Of a DNA stretch of 64,000 nt, positions 50,566 to 61,220 are shown piece by piece. The DNA lies in the NCBI RefSeq assembly GCF_037120705.1, contig NZ_JAWLJU010000002.1, positions 2,423,501 through 2,487,500 on the forward strand, read 5' to 3'. This DNA comes from Pseudoalteromonas sp. UG3-2. Its GTDB lineage: Bacteria; Pseudomonadota; Gammaproteobacteria; Enterobacterales; Alteromonadaceae. The notes beneath the pieces were generated by a model. It was not told the origin of the DNA, ran no database searches, and saw only the letters and a list, made by a program, of their open reading frames with translations. Each line of letters begins with the position of its first letter. The first letter of the stretch is position 1. The position numbers and the translations under genes were made by a program.

Positions 50566-51339
50566 CTAATCACACTTGTGCGTTTTACATAGCTCGCTGA
50601 GGGCGACTTTGGCCTTAGGGTTGTCTTGAGCGGCTGAGCGTTTAAGCCATTTCACTGCTGCGGTAAGGTCTTGTTCACCTCCTTCACCGTCACGTAGCAT
50701 GGTAGCGTAGTTATATTGCGCCCAAGCATGGCCTGTTTCTGCGATGCTGGCAAACATATCTCGTGCGGTGACAAAATCACCCTGCGAATAAGCGTAAATG
50801 GCCTCTTGGTTTTGCTGTTGAATCTTGGGTCCATGGTATTGAATTTCAGGCTCTTTAAAACGTTGTCGCACCACGCCGCCAAGCGCATGGGTGCCCACAG
50901 GACGGTGTACTTCTAAGATCACCTCATCGGCTAGCAGGCTGGTTAACTGCTGACGCGCTAATGTTTTCGGTTGCCGCTTGAAGTAGTTATCGGTCATCAA
51001 CATACTGACGCGAATGTCCATGGTGATTTTGCGCATGCTACTGTAGGTATAAGCGCTCTCTTTGGCCTCGATTTGCTGCTCTTCAACTGCTGTGATTTGC
51101 AATACCCGCAATTGCGTTTGATATTGCTTGTCACTGAGTTTACCGACGTCATAGATAATCAAGTCGTCTACTTCAGGGGCTTTTAGCAGGGTTTGGTACT
51201 TAGCTTGCGTGGCTTGGTGCTGAAAGTACAAATAGCAAGTGATGAGCAGGGCGACCAGTAGTATGAGGTAAGGCTTAAATCGTGCGACAAAACTAAATAC
51301 CCAGTCGTAACCATTAATCAGTCGTGATGCTACTTGCAT
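50566..51339 (-). CDS. Sel1-like repeat membrane protein
   Basis: A 257-residue protein with one N-terminal TM (about residues 22-40), a domain without clear family (about 45-170, with YDVGKLSDKQYQTQLRVLQI and ILEVHRPVGTHALGG), and C-terminal Sel1-type repeats (DFVTARDMFASIAETGHAWAQYNYATMLRDGEGGEQDLTAAVKWLKRSAAQDNPKAKVALSELC). Function unknown. Convergent with the PAS-GGDEF-EAL gene, 3 nt apart. Confidence 0.8.
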   Translation of the reverse strand: MQVASRLINGYDWVFSFVARFKPYLILLVALLITCYLYFQHQATQAKYQTLLKAPEVDDLIIYDVGKLSDKQYQTQLRVLQITAVEEQQIEAKESAYTYSSMRKITMDIRVSMLMTDNYFKRQPKTLARQQLTSLLADEVILEVHRPVGTHALGGVVRQRFKEPEIQYHGPKIQQQNQEAIYAYSQGDFVTARDMFASIAETGHAWAQYNYATMLRDGEGGEQDLTAAVKWLKRSAAQDNPKAKVALSELCKTHKCD

Positions 51340-51444
51340 AGTGTCTTCCTAGACGAGAGTTAAGTGAGTTTCGAGGAAATGACTTCAGAGTAGAGTAGCG
51401 AGAGAAGAGGGACAAGCACCATTGCCCCTCAGTTTTGTAACAAA

Positions 51445-52836
51445 CTATTTGCCAGACATGGTTCGCTTGGCATCTGCAGCCATTAAAGCAAATACAGCAT
51501 AGGCTGCGGTATTTTGTTTTAGCTTTTCTGGGTCAACCTTATCTAAGGTGTCGTCGGCTGTATGGTGGTAATCGAAGTAGTCGGTACCATCTTGATGTAA
51601 AGCGAAAATTGGCGCTGACGTGGCGTTTTTGAGTGGAATAAGATCCGGCCCGCCATGGGCGCCGTTTTTGCCAATATACTTGACTCCAAGCGGCTCGAGT
51701 TGCTTGGCGATGGCTCTGACGACAGGGAGTGAGTGAGCATCCACATTCGATTCAAAAGCATAGACAACATCGGCGCCAAAGTCCGACTCCGCGGCAGCGA
51801 CAATATTATCCAGCTCACCTTGATGTTGCTTAAAGTAGGCTTTGGCACCCCAAAGGCCCAATTCTTCAGCCGCAAACAGCACCACTCGAATACTGCGCTT
51901 GGGACGTTTTACATCGGCAATGTGCTTTGCTGCTGCCATGGTTAATGCCACACCTGCACCGTCATCCAATGCTCCTGTGCCTAAATCCCAAGAATCTAAG
52001 TGGCCGCCAATTAACACGTATTGCTGAGGTAATTCGCTGCCGGTGATCTCACCAATCACATTATAGCTGGTGCCTTCACCAAGATCTTCGGTTTGAATGT
52101 TCATTTGCACTTTGACGCGGTGACCGCCATTGATCAGGCGCTCCAGCTGGTCGGCGTCGGGGTTGGCGACAGCCGTGGCTGGGATCTTCTTAACCCCTGC
52201 TTGGTAATGACTACCACCGGTATGGGCAAAACGGTGAGCACTGGTGCTGACAGAGCGCATCATATAGGCAATGGCGCCTTTCTTGGCCGCTTCTACCGCG
52301 CCAACGCCCCGAGCTTTCACTGCAGGGCCGTAGCCGTTACCATCAATATCGCGATTCATACGGTAGTTAATAAAAGCGATTTTGCCATCAAGGCTGCCGT
52401 CAGGCGCTGCGATTAATTCGTCCAACGTCTCAAACAGCACAACCTCAGCGCTGAGGCCTTGCTCTGGTGTGCTTACACTGTTACCTAATGCCGTTAGGTG
52501 CAGAGGTTGCTCACTGGGGCTAAGGATAGTGGCGGACTCATGATAGCGACGCCAATGGGGAAAAGTGGCTTCTTCTACCCACACTTTATCAAACCCTAAA
52601 CGCTCGAACTGTGCTTGCGCCCATGCGACCGCTTTTTTGTCGTTTTCAGTACCGGGTAATCGGGGGCCGATTTCGGTGGTTAACTCACTGAGCAGTTGCC
52701 AGCTTAGTGAGCTGTCTTGAGCCGCTTGTCGCACTTGGGCAACTTGCTGTAATTGCTTGGCAGTAAACTCTTCGGCCACAGCTTGGCCAAAGCCAGCGGC
52801 AAATAATGTCATCGCAATAACGGAGGTAAACTTCAT
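51445..52836 (-). CDS. Exported M28-family metallopeptidase
   Basis: A 463-residue zinc aminopeptidase-like enzyme with signal peptide (residues 1-21, cleavage near AVA). A PA-like insertion lies at about 120-240. Zinc ligands: GGHLDSWD, ALDDGAGVAL, AAEELG, ESDFGAD and DYHHTADD. ATG 52836, with AAGGA 5 nt upstream, is chosen; the longer ORF to 52929 lacks support. It probably degrades peptides in the periplasm or outside the cell. Confidence 0.93.
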   Translation of the reverse strand: MKFTSVIAMTLFAAGFGQAVAEEFTAKQLQQVAQVRQAAQDSSLSWQLLSELTTEIGPRLPGTENDKKAVAWAQAQFERLGFDKVWVEEATFPHWRRYHESATILSPSEQPLHLTALGNSVSTPEQGLSAEVVLFETLDELIAAPDGSLDGKIAFINYRMNRDIDGNGYGPAVKARGVGAVEAAKKGAIAYMMRSVSTSAHRFAHTGGSHYQAGVKKIPATAVANPDADQLERLINGGHRVKVQMNIQTEDLGEGTSYNVIGEITGSELPQQYVLIGGHLDSWDLGTGALDDGAGVALTMAAAKHIADVKRPKRSIRVVLFAAEELGLWGAKAYFKQHQGELDNIVAAAESDFGADVVYAFESNVDAHSLPVVRAIAKQLEPLGVKYIGKNGAHGGPDLIPLKNATSAPIFALHQDGTDYFDYHHTADDTLDKVDPEKLKQNTAAYAVFALMAADAKRTMSGK

Positions 52837-52996
52837 AATGATCCTTGGTCTGAGGTGTAAATCGTCGATATTAAACCATAAATCACCGTTTCTGTCTGAG
52901 CTATACGATAATACCCCAGAGGCGAGCAACAGAGGGTTAGCTGTTCTGAGTATTTATGATTAAAATGGAGGCCTAGAAAACAGTTAGGAAATCACA

Positions 52997-54379
52997 GTGG
53001 CAATATCTTCTTTTTCTCAATTGGCGTTGCGCCCAGAGTTACTGCAGCGACTTGCTGATTTAAACTATGTACTGCCGACAGCCGTGCAAGCAATCAGCCT
53101 ACAGCCAGCACTGGCAGGTGAAGACTTAGTGGTGAAAGGGAAAACGGGCTCGGGAAAAACCTTAGCTTTTACCCTGGCACTGCTGAATAAACTGCGCTGT
53201 GATGCTACTCATGTACAGGCACTGGTATTATGCCCAACCAGAGAGTTGGCCGAGCAAGTCAGTGTGGAAATAAAGCAAGTGGCGGCGCTGATTGCTAACG
53301 TGCGAGTGTTAACCTTATGTGGGGGGATGCCAATTGGTGCCCAGGTAAGTGCCTTAAAGCAAGGCGCGCACATTGTTGTGGGGACTCCAGGGCGCGTTGA
53401 GGAGCATCTGCTCAATGGTGCGCTGATGCTTAGTGAAGTGGATACTCTGGTGTTAGACGAAGCCGATCAAATGTTAGACATGGGCTTTATGGAAACCTTA
53501 GATAGCATTTTGGTGTACTTGCCACCAAATCGTCAGAACTTGATGTTTAGCGCCACCTATCCGGAAAAAATTATGCAGGCTGCTAAACGCTTTATGGCGT
53601 CTCCGCAATTGCTGGAAGCCAATGAGCAGCCAAGCCACAGTAATATTAAGCAAGTTTTTTATAAGCTCGATAACAACAAGATGCGCTTTAATGCCCTGCG
53701 AGTGCTGCTGGCCCAGCATCAACCACAATCGTGTATTGTGTTTTGTAATACCAAAGTGGAAACCAAACGACTATTTTCAGAGCTGCAACAAACTGGCCTC
53801 GCCTGTGTTGAATTACATGGTGACTTAGACCAAGGTGAGCGCGAATGGTCACTGTTATCGTTTGCCAATAAAAGTGCCAACATCTTAGTCGCCACCGATG
53901 TCGCTGCCCGAGGTCTTGACGTTGAAGCCGTAGACTTAGTCGTTAATTATCATCTGGCGTTAGAGCCGCAAACCCATGTTCATCGCATTGGCCGTACAGG
54001 GCGAGGAGAGCATAAAGGGCTGGCTGTGTCTTTATTCGGTGAAAAAGAAATGTTCAAAGTTGAACAGTTACAAAGCCTATTTCAGCACCCGCTAGAGCAA
54101 GGTAAGCTACCCAGTCATACGTTGTTAGATAAACCAGCTTACAAGCCAAATATGGTGACCCTAATGATCGCCGGAGGCAAGCAACAAAAGTTGCGTAAGG
54201 GTGATATCGTTGGTTGCTTAACTGGGGAAGAGGGGATCAGTGTTAAACAAATTGGCAAGATCAACATCTACGATGTGCAGACTTTTGTGGCGGTAAAACG
54301 CGAAGCAGTCAAGCCAGCCTTACGGAAATTAAACCAGAGTCGAATTAAGAACAAGCGCTTTAAAGCAATGCGAGCTTAA
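52997..54379 (+). CDS. dbpA: ATP-dependent RNA helicase DbpA
   Basis: A 460-residue DEAD-box helicase for late 50S ribosome assembly. Motifs: GKTGSGKT (Walker A), PTRELAEQ, TPGR, DEAD (LVLDEADQM), SAT (FSATYPE), [15 protein letters not shown]. The C-terminal RNA-binding domain (LMIAGGKQQKLRKGDIVG) identifies DbpA, which targets 23S hairpin 92. The start is GTG with AGGA upstream. The last 20 nt overlap the convergent DnaJ-like gene. Confidence 0.95.
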   Translation: MAISSFSQLALRPELLQRLADLNYVLPTAVQAISLQPALAGEDLVVKGKTGSGKTLAFTLALLNKLRCDATHVQALVLCPTRELAEQVSVEIKQVAALIANVRVLTLCGGMPIGAQVSALKQGAHIVVGTPGRVEEHLLNGALMLSEVDTLVLDEADQMLDMGFMETLDSILVYLPPNRQNLMFSATYPEKIMQAAKRFMASPQLLEANEQPSHSNIKQVFYKLDNNKMRFNALRVLLAQHQPQSCIVFCNTKVETKRLFSELQQTGLACVELHGDLDQGEREWSLLSFANKSANILVATDVAARGLDVEAVDLVVNYHLALEPQTHVHRIGRTGRGEHKGLAVSLFGEKEMFKVEQLQSLFQHPLEQGKLPSHTLLDKPAYKPNMVTLMIAGGKQQKLRKGDIVGCLTGEEGISVKQIGKINIYDVQTFVAVKREAVKPALRKLNQSRIKNKRFKAMRA

Positions 54380-54935
54380 GCGCTTCATACTCATCTTGTA
54401 ACTCTTTGAAGCGTTCTTCATCCCCCGCTTTGTCGGGGTGGTGTGCCAGAGCAAGTCGGCGCCAATATTTGCTCAGCTTAGCCCGATCGTAGTGCTCTGG
54501 TAACCCCCACCTTTGTGCAATGGCGCCAATGTCGACATTTTTTGCTGACACCAAAGGCTGTTGTTGGCCAAATCGGCGCCAAAAGTTATCTAAAAGTTCG
54601 GCGACTTCAGCGCTACTGGTTTCGTAGTTTTGCCAATCGAGATAATACTCTCGTAGTGGGTCTGACTGGCTGATATTCACTTGGCTCGGCTCTTTGTCTA
54701 AATAAACATTAAGTGCGGCAACATGCAAATACTGTTGTTGCTCTGCCAGCTCGCCTTGTAGCGTATACAAGGCGTTCATGATGAGAAAGTTACGCTTAAA
54801 TAAGTCTTTATTGGGGTCATCGTCGAGTTGTGGCAGTTGTTGTTGGCGCATGAGTTCAGCGGCAATGGTGTGCACTTTTAATTGCTCAGATTGGCAAATT
54901 AGGTTGAAAATAGCGTCTACAAGCGGATTGAACAT
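54360..54935 (-). CDS. DnaJ-related protein with C-terminal J domain
   Basis: A 191-residue protein of the DNAJ_related family: an N-terminal region (MFNPLVDAIFNLICQSEQLKVHTIAAELM, NKDLFKRNFLIMNALYTLQGEL) and a C-terminal J domain with HPD (ALAHHPDKAGDEERFKELQDEYEAL). It should stimulate an Hsp70. No Zn finger or substrate domain. Convergent with dbpA. Confidence 0.93.
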   Translation of the reverse strand: MFNPLVDAIFNLICQSEQLKVHTIAAELMRQQQLPQLDDDPNKDLFKRNFLIMNALYTLQGELAEQQQYLHVAALNVYLDKEPSQVNISQSDPLREYYLDWQNYETSSAEVAELLDNFWRRFGQQQPLVSAKNVDIGAIAQRWGLPEHYDRAKLSKYWRRLALAHHPDKAGDEERFKELQDEYEALKLALL

Positions 54936-55006
54936 TGTCGCCCTATGTTTGTTGGTGTATCTTCACAATACCACGTAGGTTAAATGATCGGCAATGGAGA
55001 ACAGGG

Positions 55007-57841
55007 ATGGAGTTGAAAAGCTGGGGCAGGTTATGGTCTCGCACTGTAATTTACGGGTTATTTGTCTCTAGCGCCTACATTCCCACATGGACTTACGCCA
55101 CAGAGCTCGATCTCAGTCAGCTAGAAACACTAGAAAGCTGGCAGCTACAACAACAAGCGGGCTTGGAGTGGTTGGCCGACAAGCAACTCAGTGCTGAGCA
55201 AAGAGCTGAGCTGTTACTCACCCTCAGTCGTCTGCCATATCAACAAAATAATTTTCGCGATGCGCTTAAGTTTCTCACACTGTTAGAGCAGCATACTAGT
55301 GCCAATAAGCTTAGTGATAACTATTTCAAGGCATTAAAATTACAAGGGATATGCCACTTTTATTTAGGTCAGTATCAAGACGCCATCGACCTCTATGAGC
55401 GTGCCTTAGCGGTTGCACAGCAGCGTCAAAACGCCATTGAAATTGCCAACCTCCGGAGTAATTTGGGCTTGGCCTTTTTCAAAAGCCATACCTTAGACCA
55501 AGCTCTGGCGCACTTTCTTGAAGCCGACGCGCTTTACCAACAGTATGGAGATGCGCAAGACCAAGCTGATATTTTACTCAATATTTCTGGTGTGTATATT
55601 CGCCAAGCAGCCTATGACAAAGCAGAGGAAATGTTACAAACGGCATTACAGGCGTTTGGTCGCTTAGGGGATGAGTATGGTGAAGCGCTGGCTCAGGCTG
55701 ATCTGGGGGTGCTGTATACAGAAACCCAACGCCCCGAGCTTGCAAGAGCTTCCTATCAAGCTGCCATCGATTATTACGAACAACAAAATGATATTCGGCA
55801 TTTATCCTATGAGTATGTCAATTTATCCAAGCTGAGCTACTCGCTTAACGCTTTAGAGGAGGCGGAAAAAGAGGCCAATTTCGCGCTCTATTATGGTGAA
55901 AAGGCAAATAACCCAGCCAACTTAATGGAAGCCTATTTTGCCTTGGCCAAAGTGTTATTTGCACAATCGCGCTTAACCCGTGCTCTGGATTACGCTCAGC
56001 AATCACTGGCTTTAAGTCAGCAGCTTGGCGAGCAAAGAAAAGAGTCTGCGTCATTACGATTGTTGGCTTTGATTGCAGCCGCAACAGGGAACATCGCGCT
56101 CTCTAGAGACTATCACCAGCAATACCTTGCTCTGCAAAGGCGGCTAATGAGAGACAGCGTGCAACAGCGCATAAATGATTACCGAGCTAAGTATGAGGCC
56201 AGTGAATTAAGCCGGGAAGTGGAGTCGTTGAAGCAAGCGCAAAAGTTACAGAGTTTAAAGGAACAGCAAAAAAGTCAGCTTCTCATGCTCAGTGCCATTA
56301 TAGGCCTATTAACGTTATTGAGTGGTTTTGCACTGTATCGTCGTCGGTCTGAGCAACAAGCCAAACTTGAGTTAACGAAAAAAGTCGCTGAGCGCACGGC
56401 ACAGTTACAGCAAAAAGCGGATGAACTGAAAACCGCAAATAGCGTAAAAAGTCAGTTTTTAGCTAACATGAGTCATGAGATAAGAACGCCTTTGACCACG
56501 GTGTTAGGTCATGCTGAAGATCTACTGACAGGGCACACTTTAACTCCCGAGGCCACTCATGCGGTAAAAGTGATGCATGCTCAAGGCTGCCATCTACGAG
56601 ACTTAGTCAGTGATATTCTCGATCTCAGTAAAATTGAAGCGGAGCGTCTTGAGCTTGAGCCGAGTGAGTTTTTGTTAAGCAGTTTATTAGCGGATCTTGG
56701 TGATACCTTTCAACAGAGCTGTGAGAATAAGTCACTGGACTTTATCGTGGTCAATCGACTGGAGGACAATGCCTGTGTACGCTTGGATTATATTCGAGTA
56801 AAGCAAATATTAATTAACCTACTCAGCAATGCCTTAAAGTTCACAGAGACCGGCCGCATTGAGCTTCATCTTACGTCTACTCAGCAAGGGCTAGCGTTTA
56901 CTGTTATTGATACCGGAATTGGCATGAATGAACAGCAAGTAGCGCGTATTTTTGATAGTTTTCAGCAAGCAGATAACAGTATCACTAGACGTTTTGGAGG
57001 TTCTGGGCTTGGGCTCAGCTTATCCAACAAACTTGCTCAAATGATGGCGGCAGACATTCATGTTACCAGTGCACCAGGCCAAGGAAGCACCTTTACATTT
57101 GCGCTCCCTTGCCATCTATACCGTATGACAGAGAGTAACTTCTCGGATCCCTCTCCTGGTATAAATGAGCCGCTCACTGGCAGTGTGCTAATTGTCGAAG
57201 ATCATGTTGAAAATCGTCAGCTGTTTGCGCGTATGGTAGCGCGGTATGGTCCGTCGGTGAGTACGGCTGAAAACGGCAAACAAGCGGTGGAATTATGTTT
57301 GAGTCAATTCCCCGACTTAGTACTGATGGATATTCAAATGCCTGATATGGACGGCTTAGAGGCGTTGAAAATTCTTCGTACAGCCGGTTATAACCAGCCA
57401 ATCTATGCCCTCACAGCCAATGTGCTGAGCAATGAAGTGCAGTCATATATAGCCGCTGGCTTTAATGGCCATATTGGTAAACCGTTTAGCAAAAAAGAAT
57501 TGTTGGCTGTGCTTAAGGACAATTTGCAAGTAGCTGAACAGGGAGAGTTAGGAGATATTCAAGTGGATCTTTCCGATCTCAGAGACAGCTTTGCCAGTAC
57601 TTTTGAGCAAGAACGTTATTTGGCGATTGATGCATGGCAGAATGAAGATTGGCAAGCGCTGCAGGGACTGTGTCATAAGCTTGCCGGTGCCGCGACTATG
57701 TTTGGCTTTACTGCGCTGGCGAAAGTAGCTAAGTCGTTTGAGCTGGCGCTAACGCAGCAAAACGCCGAGCAATATCAAAGTCTGTTTTTGGCCTTATGTG
57801 ATGAGCTGGGGGCCAACTCGACAACCATTATAAGCGATTAA
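55007..57841 (+). CDS. TPR-sensor hybrid histidine kinase with receiver and Hpt
   Basis: A 944-residue phosphorelay protein. Signal peptide or TM (residues about 8-28), five or more TPR repeats (about 35-390, with SLYERAL-type [29 protein letters not shown]), a coiled coil ([15 protein letters not shown]...), TM (about 424-445), HisKA with His490 in [11 protein letters not shown], HATPase ([25 protein letters not shown]), receiver with Asp775 in [13 protein letters not shown], and Hpt with His890 in [14 protein letters not shown] 55007, after GGAGAACAGGG, is chosen over 54935. All steps needed for relay are in one chain; the response regulator is unknown. Confidence 0.94.
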   Translation: MELKSWGRLWSRTVIYGLFVSSAYIPTWTYATELDLSQLETLESWQLQQQAGLEWLADKQLSAEQRAELLLTLSRLPYQQNNFRDALKFLTLLEQHTSANKLSDNYFKALKLQGICHFYLGQYQDAIDLYERALAVAQQRQNAIEIANLRSNLGLAFFKSHTLDQALAHFLEADALYQQYGDAQDQADILLNISGVYIRQAAYDKAEEMLQTALQAFGRLGDEYGEALAQADLGVLYTETQRPELARASYQAAIDYYEQQNDIRHLSYEYVNLSKLSYSLNALEEAEKEANFALYYGEKANNPANLMEAYFALAKVLFAQSRLTRALDYAQQSLALSQQLGEQRKESASLRLLALIAAATGNIALSRDYHQQYLALQRRLMRDSVQQRINDYRAKYEASELSREVESLKQAQKLQSLKEQQKSQLLMLSAIIGLLTLLSGFALYRRRSEQQAKLELTKKVAERTAQLQQKADELKTANSVKSQFLANMSHEIRTPLTTVLGHAEDLLTGHTLTPEATHAVKVMHAQGCHLRDLVSDILDLSKIEAERLELEPSEFLLSSLLADLGDTFQQSCENKSLDFIVVNRLEDNACVRLDYIRVKQILINLLSNALKFTETGRIELHLTSTQQGLAFTVIDTGIGMNEQQVARIFDSFQQADNSITRRFGGSGLGLSLSNKLAQMMAADIHVTSAPGQGSTFTFALPCHLYRMTESNFSDPSPGINEPLTGSVLIVEDHVENRQLFARMVARYGPSVSTAENGKQAVELCLSQFPDLVLMDIQMPDMDGLEALKILRTAGYNQPIYALTANVLSNEVQSYIAAGFNGHIGKPFSKKELLAVLKDNLQVAEQGELGDIQVDLSDLRDSFASTFEQERYLAIDAWQNEDWQALQGLCHKLAGAATMFGFTALAKVAKSFELALTQQNAEQYQSLFLALCDELGANSTTIISD

Positions 57842-59097
57842 AACAGCTCAACCTCATTATTGTCTGACTGCGGCTCTGCAGCATCTGGCTCTTCGTCCGT
57901 TACTAATCGTGCCAGGTCTTTCCTGGCTTCGGTATTTAACGGCGCTTCTGTCACCTTAAATAAGGACAGCTTCTCTTGAATGCTTTTTGACAACTCAATA
58001 AGATCGCGATTGGACACGGCTTGTATTTTCGTGCTCGATAAGGCATCAGAGTTAAGCACCACCATGGATTCGACACTCTCTTGGGCTTCGTCAGAGGCAC
58101 GCTTTTGTTCGCCGACCTGCTGGTGGATATTTTGCGACATCTGGTTAATTGACAGCATGGCTTTTTCTATTTCATCGACCTCGTTGGTGGATGCTTCGCT
58201 TAACTTGACTGTGGCATCCGTTTCTTCTAGAGCTGCCTGCATTAGCTCATACACTGCGTCGGTGCCGGATTGAATTTTGGCAATAACCTGGCTTACTTCT
58301 TTAGTCGATTGGCTGGTTCTAGCTGCTAGGCTTCTTACTTCGTCGGCTACGACGGCAAAACCGCGGCCAAGTTCACCCGCTCGTGCCGCTTCTATCGCTG
58401 CATTGAGGGCTAACAAGTTGGTTTGTTCGGCAATGGCATTAATTACTTCGATAACCGAGCTTATTTCATTACTATCTGCTTTTAAAGCTTCTATTTGCTC
58501 ATTGGTCTTTTTGATGTTGTCTGCAAGTGACAGCAAACTCGTCTGACTTTTATTGGTGTCTTGGCGAGTCTGCTGAACGGCATTGGTGGCATCTTCTACC
58601 GAGTGATGAATTTGCTCAAGGCTTTCATCCAGTTGTGAGGATACTTCCAACACGGCGGCGATAGATTGCGCTAAATGTTGGCCATGAGAATGTTGCAATG
58701 TTGCCTTTTGTGTCATCGACGCATAGGTGTCTTTGAGGCTGTCTGCCATGGGATAAAGGCGTGAGGATGAGTTATATACTTCGCCTATAATATGCTCCAT
58801 CACCGCAAAACAGTCATTCATCACTAGACAGGAGTGAGGAAGGTTACGATCTTGCTCATCAAAACGATACGTTAAATCGACTCCTTCTTCATTCACTAGA
58901 CGGTTGGCAAGCTGCTGGAATTGTTGTTCGGTACTGGCTTTGCGACTTATAAAAAAATAATGACCAGCGCTGGAAACACAGATTACCGCAATTATAGTGA
59001 GCAGTTGCCAACTCGTTTCAGACATCAGTGTTAGCGCTATAACAGCGGCAATACAATTTAACAGCGCGGTAATAATAATGAGGCGATTCTGCTTCAT
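57838..59097 (-). CDS. Methyl-accepting chemotaxis protein
   Basis: A 419-residue transducer: two N-terminal TM helices (about 5-25 and 28-45), no large periplasmic sensor, a linker and a long helical signalling domain with tip [44 protein letters not shown]. Signals may be sensed at the membrane or by a partner. ATG 59097 with GGGGATCAAC is used; TTG 59112 would extend it. Shares a TTAA stop tetramer with the convergent TPR kinase, and could receive its signal functionally, which is speculative. Confidence 0.92.
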   Translation of the reverse strand: MKQNRLIIITALLNCIAAVIALTLMSETSWQLLTIIAVICVSSAGHYFFISRKASTEQQFQQLANRLVNEEGVDLTYRFDEQDRNLPHSCLVMNDCFAVMEHIIGEVYNSSSRLYPMADSLKDTYASMTQKATLQHSHGQHLAQSIAAVLEVSSQLDESLEQIHHSVEDATNAVQQTRQDTNKSQTSLLSLADNIKKTNEQIEALKADSNEISSVIEVINAIAEQTNLLALNAAIEAARAGELGRGFAVVADEVRSLAARTSQSTKEVSQVIAKIQSGTDAVYELMQAALEETDATVKLSEASTNEVDEIEKAMLSINQMSQNIHQQVGEQKRASDEAQESVESMVVLNSDALSSTKIQAVSNRDLIELSKSIQEKLSLFKVTEAPLNTEARKDLARLVTDEEPDAAEPQSDNNEVELF

Positions 59098-59290
59098 GTT
59101 GATCCCCACCAACGGTATTCTAATTTCAAGTTTGCGTTCCTTTTAGTTGCTCATTTAATGGCGGCAGGATGATGCTATGTTGAGTTTGCAACATTTTGAT
59201 CCTGCGAATAAAACAGCCAAAAATACAACCACTAGATAGGTATAGTTCAAAAACGGCTGGAGGGCGAGGTTTATTGCTAATTGCTATAAA

Positions 59291-59320
59291 AAAGAAAAAA
59301 GCCAGCAGTTGCTGGCTTTT
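59291..59320 (-). terminator. Rho gene terminator
   Basis: AAAAGCCAGC / GCTGGCTTTT (59297-59306, 59311-59320), a 10-bp stem with 4-base loop, followed on the minus strand by TTCTTTTTT. It lies 16 nt past the rho stop. Confidence 0.85.
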
Positions 59321-59335
59321 CATTGTAAAGAAGTG

Positions 59336-60595
59336 CTACTTACGGCGCATGGAGTCAAAAAACTCGTTATTGGTTTTGCTCATTGAGAGCTTATCAATTA
59401 AGAATTCCATGGCATCGATTTCACTCATTTCATGGACAATCTTACGCAGAATCCACATTTTTTGTAATTCGTCAGTCTTAGTGAGAAGCTCCTCACGACG
59501 AGTACCTGAACGGTTAAAGTCAATAGCTGGGAAGACACGTTTTTCTGCAATCTTACGGTTTAGGTGCAGCTCCATGTTACCTGTGCCTTTAAACTCTTCG
59601 TAGATGACTTCATCCATCTTAGAGCCAGTATCGATGAGAGCCGTAGCGATAATGGTTAAGCTGCCGCCTTCTTCAACATTACGCGCAGCACCGAAGAAGC
59701 GCTTTGGTTTGTGCAATGCGTTGGCATCAACACCACCGGTTAACACCTTACCAGATGATGGAATAACCGTGTTGTAAGCACGCGCTAGACGAGTGATGGA
59801 GTCGAGTAAGATCACCACGTCTTTTTTGTGCTCGACTAAACGTTTGGCTTTTTCAATTACCATTTCCGCAACTTGAACGTGACGGTTGGCCGGCTCATCG
59901 AAGGTAGATGCGATCACTTCACCTTGTACCAAGCGCTGCATCTCGGTCACTTCTTCAGGACGTTCATCGATAAGCAATACCATTAGAGTGGCGTCTGGGT
60001 TGTTATAGGTAATCGACTGGGCAATGTTTTGTAGTAACATGGTCTTACCCGCCTTCGGTGGCGCAACAATCAGTGCCCGTTGACCTTTACCTATTGGCGA
60101 TGCGAGATCTAATACTCGCGCGGTGATGTCTTCTGTACTGCCGTTACCGCGCTCCATGACCATGCGTTCATTAGCGTGGATTGGCGTTAAGTTTTCAAAT
60201 AAGATCTTAGTACGAGAGTTTTCCGGCTTGTCGAAGTTAACTTCATTGACTTTTAATAGCGCGAAATATCGTTCACCATCTTTAGGTGGTCTTATCAAAC
60301 CACCGATAGTGTCACCGGTACGCAAACTAAAGCGTCTAATTTGGCTCGGAGATACATAAATATCGTCTGGACCTGCGAGATAAGATGCTTCTGACGAACG
60401 CAAAAAGCCGAAGCCATCTTGAAGAATTTCTAAAACGCCGCCGCCATAAATGTTTTCGCCGCTTTTGGCGTGCGCTTTCAAAATAGCAAAGATTATATCT
60501 TGTTTTCTTAAACGAGCTACGTTTTCAAGTCCCATGGACTCAGCAAGTTTTACAAGTTCATTGATTGACTTGTCTTTTAATTCGCGTAAATGCAT
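59336..60595 (-). CDS. rho: Transcription termination factor Rho
   Basis: A 419-residue hexameric RNA translocase. N-terminal [40 protein letters not shown] is the helix bundle; the cold-shock RNA site includes [18 protein letters not shown]; Walker A is [15 protein letters not shown]; Walker B DERPEEV; R-loop and Q-loop follow ([23 protein letters not shown]). Preceded by a 207-nt leader with promoter and hairpin; trxA is upstream. Expected to autoregulate. Confidence 0.99.
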   Translation of the reverse strand: MHLRELKDKSINELVKLAESMGLENVARLRKQDIIFAILKAHAKSGENIYGGGVLEILQDGFGFLRSSEASYLAGPDDIYVSPSQIRRFSLRTGDTIGGLIRPPKDGERYFALLKVNEVNFDKPENSRTKILFENLTPIHANERMVMERGNGSTEDITARVLDLASPIGKGQRALIVAPPKAGKTMLLQNIAQSITYNNPDATLMVLLIDERPEEVTEMQRLVQGEVIASTFDEPANRHVQVAEMVIEKAKRLVEHKKDVVILLDSITRLARAYNTVIPSSGKVLTGGVDANALHKPKRFFGAARNVEEGGSLTIIATALIDTGSKMDEVIYEEFKGTGNMELHLNRKIAEKRVFPAIDFNRSGTRREELLTKTDELQKMWILRKIVHEMSEIDAMEFLIDKLSMSKTNNEFFDSMRRK

Positions 60596-60732
60596 ATTGG
60601 TGGGTTCTTTATTACAGTTGTCATTCCCGTTGGTTTCACGAGAGAGGTTGATTTGATAATGCTTATAAAGGTTTGTGGCTTTATAAATTAGCAGCTAGGC
60701 GACGGGTCGTCCAGTGTTTATACAAATTTAAT

Positions 60733-60760
60733 TGTATAAAATCTTGACGGGATTTGGCAA
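60733..60760 (-). promoter_or_regulatory. Candidate rho promoter with overlapping inverted repeat
   Basis: Minus strand TTGCCA (60755-60760), 16-nt spacer, TATACA (60733-60738). The -10 lies in a perfect inverted repeat TATACAA-ATTTAA-TTGTATA (60719-60738). The site is in the leader, which is expected for autoregulated rho; not canonical. Confidence 0.4.
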
Positions 60761-60788
60761 GTCGTCGTGGATAGATTTGCACGACGAC
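60761..60788 (-). terminator. Stem-loop between trxA and rho
   Basis: GTCGTCGTG / CACGACGAC, a perfect 9-bp GC-rich stem with a 10-base loop (60761-60769, 60780-60788), 14 nt after trxA stop. No T tract, so perhaps a Rho-related or attenuator element. Confidence 0.45.
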
Positions 60789-60802
60789 TATAATGGTATG
60801 AA

Positions 60803-61129
60803 TTATAGGTTATTTTCTAGGAACTCAACCAGTTGAGTTTTAGAAAGCGCACCTACTTTCGTCGCAGCAACTTGGCCGTCTTTGAACAGCAGCAAAGTTG
60901 GAATGCCACGGATACCATATTTTGGTGGAGTGCCAGCGTTTTGATCGATATTAAGTTTACCAATCGCAACACGGTTACCGTGAGACTCCACTACCTCATC
61001 AAGGATAGGCGCAATCATCTTACATGGACCACACCACTCAGCCCAAAAGTCGACCAATACAGGTTTATCAGATTTGATCACATCTGCTTCGAAGCTGTCA
61101 TCAGTTAGTTGAATAATTTTGTCGCTCAT
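60803..61129 (-). CDS. trxA: Thioredoxin 1 TrxA
   Basis: A 108-residue cytosolic thioredoxin. The active site WCGPCK has Cys33 and Cys36; VDFWAEWC and [14 protein letters not shown] (cis-Pro) are intact. It reduces disulfides in ribonucleotide reductase and other partners. Upstream of rho and divergent from rhlB, as in Escherichia coli. Confidence 0.98.
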   Translation of the reverse strand: MSDKIIQLTDDSFEADVIKSDKPVLVDFWAEWCGPCKMIAPILDEVVESHGNRVAIGKLNIDQNAGTPPKYGIRGIPTLLLFKDGQVAATKVGALSKTQLVEFLENNL

Positions 61130-61220
61130 TACGCTCTCCGTTAGAATTAGGCGAAATATTTAGTGCGTATTTAAACACTCTTGTTTCTTATTGCAAGTTT
61201 AAACGTTATGCTTTATTGCT

